From assembly GCF_026151205.1 (NCBI RefSeq), contig NC_087078.1, positions 18,555,118 through 18,619,117 of the forward strand: DNA of 64,000 nucleotides, given 5' to 3'. The position numbers were made by a program, and so were the translations under genes. Positions 1 to 9,195 of the stretch are shown here, in pieces. The stretch comes from Bolinopsis microptera. Its lineage: Eukaryota; Ctenophora; Tentaculata; Lobata; Bolinopsidae. Position 1 is the first letter of the stretch, and the number at the start of each line of letters is the position of its first letter. Under the pieces are notes generated by a model. That model did no database searches. It saw only the letters and a list, made by a program, of their open reading frames with translations, and had not been told where the DNA came from.

Positions 1-205
1 CTTCCTAGATCAAGAGTATCGTGAGATTTGTCCATGTGGAGTGTGGCACACCACAACAAAGGTGCATTCTTCCTAGATCAAGAGTATCGTGAGGAGTATG
101 GTATGAAGTGATGTTGTATTGAGTTACATTGTCGGGGGGTTAATTGTCGAGGGGTCAATTGTCGGGGGGTCAATTGTCGGGGGTCAATTGTCGGGGGACA
201 ATTCT
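1..205. repeat. short direct repeats at left edge
   Basis: A 25-nt phrase beginning cttcctagatcaagagtatc occurs twice (from 1 and from 70). Between about 130 and 205 a G-rich phrase (ttgtcgggggg) recurs five times with a spacing of about 16 nt. This is simple tandem sequence with no coding signal. Confidence 0.75.
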
Positions 206-234
206 CGCCCACCCAATGGATTATATATGTGATC

Positions 235-300
235 GAATGCTATTACATGCTATTACATGCGATTATATGCGATTATATGCTATTATATGCTATTAAATAT
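235..300. repeat. tandem repeat, 11-nt unit (attatatgcga/cta), short block
   Basis: About six copies of an 11-nt unit alternating attatatgcg and attatatgct. The same unit reappears as a long array at 860-1160. The stretch from 300 to 860 holds no convincing gene, apart from the palindrome at 431-458. Confidence 0.8.
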
Positions 301-430
301 GCTTTGAGAAAAGGTCTAAAAAGGTACGTTTTGTGACAACAGAAATCCAAGGTGATGTTTCACAACTACCAAATTGCAGGAAAAATCACCTGATACCTAA
401 ACCTGGTCAGTTGCATGCACCAGTAATCGA

Positions 431-458
431 CCGGGATTCCCGGTACCGGGAATCCCGG
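431..458. repeat. 28-bp perfect GC-rich palindrome
   Basis: The block ccgggattcccggt followed by accgggaatcccgg is its own reverse complement over 28 bp, and more CCGGG motifs follow to about 500. It could be a transposon-internal site or a protein-binding palindrome. Function is unknown. Confidence 0.85.
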
Positions 459-859
459 TACTGGGATTGGCAATTTTGAGCTATCCCGGCCCCGGTCCCG
501 GTCAAATGCTGGTTTCTGTGCAATAAAATCGACAAGAGTATTAGCAGTTATCATTTGAAAGCAGAAATCAATGGTGCGCTGACTACTGGTTATGAATGAT
601 AATCCAGAAAGTGATAGATCTCGAAGATGATCTCCGTCTGACTAGTTGACGTAGAATTTACCATGATCTCCTTGTCCTGTCTGGTGTGGTCCTTTAATGT
701 CCCCACTAGGAAGTATTCCTACATGTTGGGTGCAGTCTTTGGTAGACTCAAGAGTTACAGTTCCATCTCCAGGATGATGCTTGGCAATCAGCATGAAAAT
801 AAATCTTTGAAAAGATCTTTAATAGGTTGAATGCATAAGTTGGATCATATTCACCCTGC

Positions 860-1160
860 TACTATATGCGATTATTTGCAATTATATGCAATTATAATAA
901 TAAATGTGATTTTAAGAGATAATATACGTGATTATATGTGTGATTAAATGTGATTATATGCTATTATATGCTATTATATGCGATTATATGCGATTATATG
1001 CTATTATATGCTATTTTGTGAATTATTTTGCAATTATATGCGATTATTTGCAATTTTATGCCATTATATGCTATTATATGCTATTATATGCGATTATATG
1101 CGATTATTTTGCGATTATTTTGCGATTATTTGTGATTTTATGCGATTATTGCTATATAAT
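860..1160. repeat. tandem repeat array, 11-nt unit (attatatgcga)
   Basis: About 25 degenerate copies of attatatgcga/attatatgcta form an open frame in several phases because the unit (YAIICDYM) lacks stops. The apparent ORFs here are artefacts of the repeat. The array ends about 40 nt before the start codon of the C2H2 gene. Confidence 0.85.
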
Positions 1161-1199
1161 GGTTGTTGCATAGCATTATAAAACGTTTGTACTGCAGTT

Positions 1200-1889
1200 A
1201 TGAATTCTGTAACCTGCTCATTCTGTGACAAGTCTTTTGCCAATAAATATAGTCTGTCCTCACACATTAGTAGGTATCATCGAGAGAACCGAGAGTCAGA
1301 TGAAAGTTCTGCAATTCTACAGCCACTGTCAAAAGCTAACTCAGATGCGACTGATGTCAAAATGGAAGGTCCTGATTCTGTATGTTCAGATGCTGATACA
1401 ATAGTTTCTGAAGAATCTCAGCAAGGTGGTTCTAACTCTGATGTACCAGGTAGTGGTGATGATGAATTTAGTGGTGTAACAAGTAGCGATGATGAGTCCA
1501 ACAAAGAATATAGTGCTAAAGAGTTAGAATCTGATACTGACTGGCAACACGTAGGCAAGCGGAAAGGAGTACCAATCAAACAACCAAACAGTAAAAAGAT
1601 ATCGAGTTTACTTAAATCTCTAGACGTCCTGTTACAAAGTAAATTGTGTAAAGAGCAAAATAAATGTTTTGACATTTTATTCTCATACATGATGAAAACC
1701 GAATTGTTTGTTGTCTTGAAGCAGCGTTTAATTGACAGCGGAAAAGACCTAACAGATATTTTAAGTTTGGAAGAACGATCTCTATTGGATGCAGTTATCA
1801 CCACTACAAGTCTATCTGATGTAAACAAACTGATGAACGAAAACACAACTATTGTCGATAAGATTCTCAAACTTTATCTGAATAAGTAG
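1200..1889 (+). CDS. single-exon C2H2 zinc-finger protein, acidic, unknown function
   Basis: An uninterrupted 229-codon frame. Residues 6-27 form one classical C2H2 finger (C6, C9, H22, H27 with the usual F and L between), the only recognisable domain. Residues 30-115 are Ser/Asp/Glu-rich and low in complexity. Residues 115-135 are basic (KRKGVPIKQPNSKK), a possible nuclear localisation signal. The C-terminal 95 residues are predicted helical (leucine-rich, KSLDVLLQSKL onward) and unfamiliar to me. A single N-terminal finger with no introns is found both in host regulators and in retrotransposon- or DIRS-associated accessory proteins, so either origin is possible. The ATG is the first in frame after the upstream tandem repeat. 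A role in DNA or RNA binding is inferred from the finger alone. Confidence 0.65.
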   Translation: MNSVTCSFCDKSFANKYSLSSHISRYHRENRESDESSAILQPLSKANSDATDVKMEGPDSVCSDADTIVSEESQQGGSNSDVPGSGDDEFSGVTSSDDESNKEYSAKELESDTDWQHVGKRKGVPIKQPNSKKISSLLKSLDVLLQSKLCKEQNKCFDILFSYMMKTELFVVLKQRLIDSGKDLTDILSLEERSLLDAVITTTSLSDVNKLMNENTTIVDKILKLYLNK

Positions 1890-2107
1890 TTGGTGGAACT
1901 AACTACCTGTACTAGAACACCATTAACGTGCAACTGTTATACAATGATTTATGTACCCAATCTTACTCTTGATGATTTCAATTTATGATTATAATGTTGA
2001 CAACAACAAATTATCAATTAAACGGTAGTTTTATTTGTCTCTCGAAATTTATCAAATTTATAACAAGCAAATTTAATAGTTAATAATAGTGAATGGTATA
2101 GAGCCTT

Positions 2108-2190
2108 AGCTACTCCCTAGGCTCGACTTTGAACACTGAACCTTTTGTGCAGAAGACGGATGTTCTAACCACTAGGCTACCTAACAGTTG
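2108..2190 (-). repeat. tRNA-derived SINE head (remnant)
   Basis: The minus strand reads like the 5' half of a tRNA. An A-box-like TAGCCTAGTGG is followed by TTAGAACATCCGTCTTCTGC, and a B-box-like GTTCAAAGTC follows at the usual distance. The acceptor ends do not pair well, so this is a SINE head or tRNA pseudogene, not a working tRNA. Confidence 0.6.
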
Positions 2191-2375
2191 TTATATCTTA
2201 AAGGGTGAAAATGTGGTTCAGATACTGTAGCTATTGCTTAAATGTCAGAAAATTGATGATAAGACTTGTAATTTCCAGGAGGTCGAGCGATGGTAACCCT
2301 ACACCACATTTCGTTATGTCACCCTCTGCTTATTTGGAGTGGTGACTGGACCGGGGTAAATCGTGAAGAATCATT

Positions 2376-2660
2376 TGACCAGTAATCAAGTGACAGGAGC
2401 CTGCTTGGCAGCCGTTTAATCAGACTTTAGATCCTTTAGACAGGATTATTGAATTATTCATCATGACGTTCTGACGGGTAATCAAGTGACTCCTGTCACG
2501 TGATCTCGAGGTTCAAATAACATTCATGTCACATGATGCTTAAGCTAAACACGTGACCGGTAATCAAGTGACAGGAACCTGCTTGGCAACCGTTTAATCA
2601 GACTTTAGATCCTTTAGTCGGGATTATTGATTGATTCATCATGACGTTCTGACTCCTTAT
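2376..2660. repeat. tandem duplication of a ~110-bp segment (period ~180 bp)
   Basis: The segment starting taatcaagtgacaggagcc (from about 2381) and ending catgacgttctgac recurs with a few changes at about 2560-2654. The copies flank sequence rich in CACGTG. Confidence 0.8.
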
Positions 2661-2775
2661 TGGTCAATTATCTTGTCACGTGACCTTGACATTTAATTAA
2701 CGAGCTTGTCACGTGGTTACATGACATGTGATCTGTCACGTGACCCTTGTGACGTGCTGTCACGTGACCTGAGGG
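2490..2775. promoter_or_regulatory. cluster of six CACGTG E-boxes, mostly gTCACGTGAc
   Basis: CACGTG occurs six times in about 285 bp, mostly within the extended palindrome GTCACGTGAC. In animals this 10-mer is the preferred site of MiT/TFE, USF and related bHLH-Zip proteins (CLEAR box). No gene start lies directly downstream, because the next sequence on either side is repeat or LINE debris. It may instead be part of an older mobile element. Confidence 0.4.
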
Positions 2776-2828
2776 CGTGCTGTGAGTGGCTGGGGGCTAC
2801 TTGATGACGGGCCTTCACACATTCCCAT

Positions 2829-3345
2829 CTACTGGGTAGAGAGCTTGGATTTTGAAGAGGATGAGTGGGGGAAGTTATATTTGGTGAGAAGATTAGAGAT
2901 GTTGGTGTACCAAGGAAGGCCCAGCATAACCTGCTCGTGAAATGCAGCGGAGAGAAGTTCATTTTCAGTGCTTTCAAGGCGACTATAGAAATCTATTGCA
3001 AGTTTGCAGGCTTCAAAGAAGAGGGGGTGGCGCCCACTTTCGCCCCAGCAGCCTATATTTGATGCTTTTGAATGGACAGACAAGGACCACTTGATAAACT
3101 TAAGGTGGAATCTTTCATAGTGGTCTTGTGAGATGTACCTGAGAGTATGCTGGGGGTTGGCTTTGCTATCTGTTTTGGAGAGGTATCTCATGGTTTTTGA
3201 GTGAGGACATAAGATTTGGCAGCCATAGAGCAGTATCGGTTTTATTAGAGAGTCAAATAGAATGTTTAGGGAACGGTGAGAGAGGGCATCTTTGACGATA
3301 TTGCCTTTGAGGCCATAGAGATTCTTCCCGTTATGTGGTGTTTGT
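2829..3345 (-). pseudogene. LINE reverse-transcriptase C-terminal fragment
   Basis: The minus frame encodes about 120 residues with the pattern seen after the RT domain of RTE/CR1-type LINEs: VHSKASNIGCWGESGRHPLF, then EACKLAIDFYSRLE, then further helical sequence. The frame breaks upstream near 3200 although related sequence continues to about 3345. No RT catalytic motif is present, so this is a truncated, decaying copy. Confidence 0.5.
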
Positions 3346-3733
3346 GGAAAGAGTTGCCGTTAATAAAAAATAATCTTCTTTTCCTGTAGCTTATGTTTTT
3401 TTAAATATTCTAAATCTTGAACCCGTCTCTGATCCTGACTCTAATACTGCAGTAATTATAGTGAGTAAGTTAAATAATGTAGTTAATTAAACTCTCCAAA
3501 AACGGTTGACAGGGTCCGAGTCGTGGCAAAGTAAATGAACGATGAGAGCTATTTTTTGTCACGTGAAATAAACAAATCAGTCACCATGATCAAATCGATT
3601 GCACTGCAGAATGAATGAAACTGACAGTATATTTTTAATCTTACTTCCTAGCAGTTTGATGGACTGACATGATCACTGTTAATAGAACTTAAGATCAATT
3701 TATATCAAACATATTGAATTGATAATGACTTAC

Positions 3734-4190
3734 TAAATTTCCAGAACAGCTCACAACACGAATCCGGCACATATTGTTCCTTGTTCCTATTGTCTGCATT
3801 TCCAAAGTCTTTCATCCTTTCAGTGGTCTTGCTAATGGCAGTGCTGGCAGGTCCAAAAACAGAGTCATATGTGGGTGGTGCAATATTTTCCGTTGCCTGA
3901 AGTAGCAAAAAATGTATGACAATTTAGTCTTCTTATATAAAGCAGTGGCGTAACGAAGAGCCCCCCTCTGCCAACAGGCAACGTTACGCCACTGTTATAA
4001 AGTACATTATTTATGATTCAGTTCTTATGATACTGACCGCATCATTAGGAGTATACTCGTAAACAGGGCAAGGTATTTCTTCAGCTGGTGCAGATGCAGA
4101 TCTACTATACTGCGGGCTTGATGCAGATGTGGTCGTTTTCATTGCAGCCCCAGGATCTGTACCCACAGGAGTATAACCATCAAATGCCAT
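3734..4190 (-). CDS. PPxY-motif protein, two exons, 3' part missing
   Basis: Exon 1 is minus 4190-4038 (51 codons, starts MAFDGYTPVG, donor GTCAGT). Exon 2 is minus 3896-3734 after an AG acceptor, in phase, with a GTAAGT donor. The joined protein is Ser/Thr/Pro-rich and then reads APPTYDSVFG, a PPxY motif of the type found in cytoplasmic tails of small metazoan membrane proteins and bound by WW-domain ubiquitin ligases. In those families a transmembrane stretch follows, but here downstream exons are not visible and LINE debris begins by about 3345. The 140-bp intron holds a 52-bp hAT-like element. The exon structure is well supported by phase; the family assignment is tentative. Confidence 0.45.
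3943..3994. mobile_element. 52-bp miniature hAT-like element
   Basis: Starts CAGTGGCGTAACG and ends CGTTACGCCACTG, a 13-bp perfect inverted repeat around 26 bp of interior. It is flanked by atataaag and ttataaag, an 8-bp duplication with one mismatch, as expected for hAT insertions. It sits in the intron of the PPxY gene. Confidence 0.7.
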
Positions 4191-4373
4191 CGATTTGTAA
4201 CTGCTAAGTAACACACTTTTAAAAATTCTTTTCGATTGTCAAAACCAATTCATAAAAAGTATAGAATGTGTTCAATTGATCATGAAATGAAATGTAATAT
4301 AAAGGTATTACCATTTATATCCTGCTCATACAATTAATAATAATAATTATAGTAAATTAATGTTACTTTTATA

Positions 4374-4495
4374 CAGCACCAAAAGGTTAAATAAATTGAA
4401 TTCAACCCTTATGCTCGGCGATACTTAATTAACGAGATCGTGCATCTTCGCCTTGGACGGAAAAAATAAACTGTTTAGAAAACAGAAGTCAATAA
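4374..4495. repeat. dispersed repeat, copy 1 (gcaccaaaaggtta family)
   Basis: Begins agcaccaaaaggttaaat and ends with ttcgccttggacgg. A diverged second copy lies at 11,290-11,400 beside the large TIR element. It is probably the 3' end of an unrecognised retroelement. Confidence 0.6.
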
Positions 4496-4510
4496 CTGTA
4501 AATTAAATCC

Positions 4511-5092
4511 CATGACTAAATAAAGCAGGTGCACCTAACAAGCAGATACCCAAGAAAGGTTAGCATCTTGACTAAAGATGAGGTTAGCATACCCAAGAAA
4601 GGTTAGCATCATAATAATAATTTAAACTTATAGATTATAGTGGCACAACAACTTAAAATGCACAGGTGTGCCACGAAAACAAGTCAGGATACAAGAAAAC
4701 CTGAAAAGCAATCCACATTTAGGTTCCAAACCATAGAAAATTATAAAGACTTGATACACTAAATTACAAGGTTAAGGGTATGCACTTAACAGTAGAAACG
4801 TTGAAAAAATAGTAAATTAATTAATATCAAAAGCACGTTTAAAAAGAAACGTTTTCAGATACACTTTAAAAGATTCCAGTGACATGCAATTCTTAATTTC
4901 AAGAGGCAGCTCATTCCATAATTTAGGGCCAACTTTCTGAAACGATCTTTCTCCATACTGTGAATATACTCTTGGTTCAGTCAAATAGATAAGATGATTA
5001 TAATTGGCATATTTAAACATATCACTTAAATCATGACTAAATAAAGCAGGTGCACCTAACAAGCAGATACCCAAGAAAGGTTAGCATCTTGA
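4511..5092. repeat. 60-bp direct repeats flanking a LINE tail
   Basis: A 60-nt block starting catgactaaataaagcagg is present at about 4511-4572 and again at 5033-5092 with near identity. The second copy is the start of the minus-strand LINE fragment. The first therefore looks like a recent partial duplication of it. Confidence 0.7.
4817..5074 (-). pseudogene. LINE ORF2 C-terminal tail
   Basis: An 85-codon minus frame ends with the signature of many CR1/Rex/jockey ORF2 C-termini: GERSFQKVGPKLWNELPLEI, then SLESFKVYLKTFLFKRAF and a stop. Only the extreme C-terminus is present. RT and endonuclease are missing, so this is a 5'-truncated copy. Confidence 0.65.
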
Positions 5093-5099
5093 AAAATGG

Positions 5100-5480
5100 G
5101 TGATCACTACAAAAAATCTCAGTATGAAATTCATCGGCCTATCAAAATAATATTCAAGATAATAAAAATAAAATTGCCTAAAATATTACAATTTCTATAA
5201 AAATTCTATAGAACTTCAAATATACAAACAATCTGAAAACTCCAATATACAATAAAAAATCATCGAAAAGGTTTACTACAGAACAGTACCTGATGATAAA
5301 AGTTAATTAAGAAAATCCAAAACAGTCATGCCAAACAATCTGGGCAACATACAAGTAGAGACGGTGTAATAAACAGAGTGGGCAAAGATTGGGTCAAGAT
5401 TGATCAACAACACAAGGAAGGTGGTCAAAGTTAATAAAGTAAAGTACAAATTATGACATCAAAACATTACACATCACACT
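5100..5480. other. AT-rich stretch, nothing recognised
   Basis: Long runs of A and T with frequent stops in all frames. I see no gene, repeat boundary or RNA here. Confidence 0.6.
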
Positions 5481-5482
5481 TA

Positions 5483-5572
5483 CTGGGGCGCGCTCAGCCT
5501 GTCATTCCGCCGAATCTCTATTCGGTTATGTTTATAAACATAATAGCCTGAGGTCCCCAGGTAAACATCACA
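5483..5572. repeat. dispersed GC-rich repeat fragment (foldback family)
   Basis: The segment gcgcgctcagcctgtcattc to the ccaggtaaac end recurs at 22,855-22,945 and, inverted, at 30,060-30,140. It shares the phrase gacctcaggcta/tagcctgaggtc with both. Confidence 0.65.
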
Positions 5573-5898
5573 CATGTCTACAAATTATATCATCGCATCA
5601 TGTGAAAAATATATAAAAAATATTTTCCCACCAACATTTATCATTTATAAAATACAATATCATTAAAGTATTATCAATTATCAAATACATTATTACATAT
5701 TTAAACTTATTTAAACTTCCCAGTGGAAAAAAATTATAAACTGTTTTTTAACCTCATTATAGTAAATAGTCATTATGTTTCTTTTTATTACAGTGGCTGA
5801 ATATAAGTGTGCTGGAGAACTTCGACGCTTCGACACGCCGCGCAAAGTATGATTTTTATTTCGCATCGAAGTTGCTTTGTTAATTCGCAAATAGTATA

Positions 5899-6848
5899 GG
5901 CTCTTACGGGCATTGTCTGCACGATACGCTAGGGACCCCAGATACACCTTACTAGACGTATTTTTGACCGTAGAATCGATTAAAGGTGGTTTCAAGATGA
6001 TTGGACTGAGTTAGCGCGGTTAAAATCGCAAAAAACCGATTTTGGGGCCAAAAATAGGCTAAAAAACCATGTTTTTTGATAATTTGAGCAAGTTAATTTT
6101 GTTGGCATGTCGTCAAAACTTGCATGAAGATAGTTAAAAGACAGCCGCACAAGATGATATAAAAATAAAACAAATCCCTCTAGTTTAGTGCAGGTAAAAA
6201 TCCAAAAAAGTGGTAAAAATTTTGACTTTTTTGCTTGAAGTTTGAACAATTTTTTGCAGTTGTATTAAATCAACCCAAAAATAGTCACATAGTGTTTGCC
6301 TTAATTTTTCCTTTCCGAGAAGTACCCACTTCATATACTTTATCGAAGTTTGAATATTGTCACTCCGCAAGCGTTTTTGCCAAATTTTCGACGCGCACTA
6401 CGCGCAAAAGCATTTAGTTGTTATCAATATATGCACCCGCGCGTTCATCATAAATTTCAAACAGCTATAACTCAGCGAGATTATGTCCGTTCTAGCTCAT
6501 ATTTTCACACCAAATAAAAAATAATGTGATCTTATTGCTGACAAAATATTTGATACATGTTACGTATCCCTTACGTATCCCTTACGTATCCCTTCGGCGG
6601 CGAGCGCTTCGCGCGCGAAAAGTGGCATGCAACGTATGTCAACAAAATATGAATATAATTACTTTATTTGCCTTAGAGAAATAGACTGTCAAAATTTAAA
6701 ACGCGCATCGGTATAGCACGTGACTAATAAGGCAAAATTTATACTTCTTAACATATTATCGATCCTTAGACATCATACTATTGTGTCCAATTAGCGGTTA
6801 GGTCTCTAAACTCGTAGCAGAAAACACGTCTTTTTGCCCGTAAGAGCC
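5899..6848. mobile_element. 950-bp non-autonomous DNA element with 14-bp TIRs
   Basis: GGCTCTTACGGGCA at 5899-5912 is matched by its exact reverse complement TGCCCGTAAGAGCC at 6835-6848, with weaker pairing continuing inward. The interior has many short poly-A/T and GCGCG motifs and no credible coding frame. The target duplication is unclear, so the superfamily is not assigned. Confidence 0.55.
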
Positions 6849-6880
6849 TTTACTAAAAGCAACGATCTGGTAATGTGTGG

Positions 6881-7140
6881 CAGGTTTATAACCTACTAAA
6901 ACGCGCGCCTAGTTGGACTCGTCGACGGTCTTGATATTTGAAACAAATATTTTACGAGTATCACCCGTTAAGAAGGGTTGACATCATGAATCAAATGAAT
7001 GTGTACGTAAATGTGAACTTGTAGGTTTACAACCTACCAGGACGCGCGCCGAGTTGGACTCGTCGACGCGGTTGGACTCGTCGCCGAGTTGGACTCGTCG
7101 GTATGGAACAAATATTTTACAAGTAACACTCGTTAAATGT
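6881..7140. repeat. dispersed repeat, two copies (gttggactcgtcgacg family)
   Basis: Two copies (about 6885-6985 and 7018-7140) share acgcgcgcc-agttggactcgtcgacg followed by gaaacaaatattttac and a cccgttaa end. More copies lie at 22,445-22,545 (same strand) and 46,065-46,160 (inverted). In the second copy the gttggactcgtcg phrase is itself repeated three times. Confidence 0.75.
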
Positions 7141-7348
7141 GAACAAAATTATGACTCATCCATCATCACAAATCTCCTTTTACAGTTTTTGAGCTGATTG
7201 ACGATGTCAACCCATCGAGATCGTGGCTAAATCAAATCAAATCAAAATATAATGACACAAACATCATCACAAATCATAAAAAATATATCTACTAAAGTTT
7301 TAAAATTATCTCAAATCTATTGGCCTAAACAACCAAGTTAAAATGAAT

Positions 7349-7735
7349 CTAATTTACATACTTTCCACTACTATATAAGTTGATAAAGCGTTTTTTAGCA
7401 ACATGAGGATTACACACAAGATATTCATTGTGCTTCTCTTTATTAGTAGCATAATTTAATCCCTCAATCTTTCCTAATACTTCGTCCGAAACATACCAAA
7501 AATGACTATCATTTACAGATCCGTTTAAAATAGTCTCTTTTTTGAAAGCCTCTAATCTTATTTTAAAACTTAACACAGTCTCACAATTCTTGACATCCGA
7601 GGGGAGTTTGTTCCAATATAGTCTCACCCTCTCCGGAAGAAAAGAACTGTGGACTTTCTTCATTTTACTGCTACTTTTACTGCATCTACTGTTTGATGCC
7701 ACATTAAGACCAGATCTGCTCTTTTTTTTTTAAAT

Positions 7736-7768
<33 letters not shown>

Positions 7769-8186
7769 CCAGATCTGCTCATACTGTACAACCCAGCTCC
7801 GTAATTGGCCAAACCACTTATCATTTTAAAAGATTCAATGAGGTCCCCACGTATTTGCCGCTCTGCCAGCGTTGTTAAATTGAGGATTTCCAGTCGACGA
7901 CTGTATGGAAGAGTACCCACCTCGTCAATCAGACGGGTAAACCGCCTCTGGACGCTCTCCAGCTCCAAGATGATCCCCAACTTCCATGAGCCGCAACTGG
8001 ACTCCACAATTGAACACAATACTCTAAATGGGGTCTTATCAAAGCTTTGTAAATGGATATCATCACAGATTTCTCCCTGATAATCAGATTTCTAACAATC
8101 CAACATATCATTCTGTTGGCTTTAGATATTGAAGCCTTAATCTGTTCATTCCAAAGCGAAGCAGAGCAACGATCGACAATCACCCT
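7349..8186 (-). pseudogene. CR1/jockey-like LINE ORF2 C-terminus, disrupted
   Basis: Minus-strand frames together encode the post-RT region of a CR1/jockey-type LINE. They read IYKALIRPHLEYCVQLWSP, then LESVQRRFTRLIDEVGTLPY, then SRRLEILNLTTLAERQIRGD, and end with VRLYWNKLPSDVKNC and a terminal region. One frameshift lies near 7990. A 43-bp poly-T/poly-A insertion at 7722-7764 splits the frame, which resumes exactly across the duplicated target. RT catalytic motifs are absent because the copy is 5'-truncated near 8186. A plus-strand fragment of the same family is at 35.8 kb. Confidence 0.75.
7722..7764. mobile_element. 43-bp T10-AAATC-poly(A) insertion with 16-bp target duplication
   Basis: aagaccagatctgctc occurs at 7706-7721 and again at 7765-7780. 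Between the copies lie a T run, aaatc, and an A run of about 28. Removing the insert and one copy restores the host LINE frame (SRSGL to NVASN). This is the footprint of target-primed reverse transcription that left almost only a tail. Confidence 0.75.
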
Positions 8187-8249
8187 GAAATTTTAAAAAT
8201 ATGTTTTAAAGACTATTTAGAAGACACAATTTTGATTCACATAGCCATG

Positions 8250-8480
8250 TTAAAGCAGAAGACCCGGGTTCAAATCCGGTCGGATGCAAGTCGGCCAGTT
8301 ACCAAGCTGTGATTTGGTACAGCTTCGGCTGGTGATACACACTCTCTGGCTCGTAGGACTCACCCCCCTACAGCTAATATAGTGCCTCGGCACAGAGTGG
8401 CTTAGGGTTACTGAAAAGAAGATAAGCACCTCAGGCCATCCCAAGGTTCGGGAGAGACCTGCCCTTGTATCTTGTTGTTG
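8250..8480 (+). repeat. tRNA-derived SINE
   Basis: A perfect B box (GGTTCAAATCC, inside agacccgggttcaaatccgg) is preceded by an A-box-like tagccatgtta. A body of about 190 bp follows and ends in a short ttgttgttg tail. This is the standard SINE layout: tRNA head, body, simple-repeat tail. The spacing between the boxes is short, so the head is probably damaged and not transcribed by Pol III. Confidence 0.7.
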
Positions 8481-8489
8481 TTGATGCAA

Positions 8490-9189
8490 TCGGCAGAGCA
8501 CTATACTCAGGTAAAGGACATTTTTCACTGCTTTTCTGTATCTTTGGTTAAATTACGCTGTAAAAGTATCATCCTGGGATCCCAATCCATTAACAATAAT
8601 AACACCTGGACTTACCACAACTTTCACATCGCCCCTCACTCAGTCACAGACCAAACCAGTTCATCACTCACTCACCAAATTGCCTACCCAATATCTATTG
8701 AAGAGGCGTAAATTTTCTAGTCAAATGACATATCGATATTATTGCTGCAGCAGATACAAATGCCAACATTATTATATTCCCAAACGTTTGAACCATTAAA
8801 TTAACTAGGAAATTCAATCATCAACTTAACTTTTACTGTTTAAAACTGATATGATGATATTAACTTAACTTATTATTATTTTTTAAACATACTTCTTCTT
8901 AGTGTGGTGACTTGGGGTCCATAAATATAACAATACAAGCTGATAAACCAAAAAGAACAACTGGGGTAGGTAGGTAGCCCTGGTGGGTGCGTAAACTTTA
9001 CGGTCTGCTCTCTCCAAGATCAGCCTGCTTCTCCATTTTACCGTGAAGCCTAATTTCTAGTTTTTATAAATACAATGCAAGTGCAGGTTTACTAATCTTA
9101 ATCTACTTAACAACTCAATAGCCCAAGTCACCATACCCGTAGTATATTCCATGGTAATAGAAGAACTTTAAAGTTTTTAAAATTGTTGC
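8490..9189. other. no gene recognised
   Basis: A+T-rich sequence. The block 8900-9050 (ggggtaggtaggtagccctg and onward) has SINE-like richness in GG/CC but no clear Pol III boxes. Confidence 0.5.
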
Positions 9190-9195
9190 TATAAT

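Noticed and set aside
860..1160. CRISPR-like regularly spaced repeats
   Set aside because: Contiguous tandem units with no unique spacers in a eukaryotic genome; an ordinary minisatellite.
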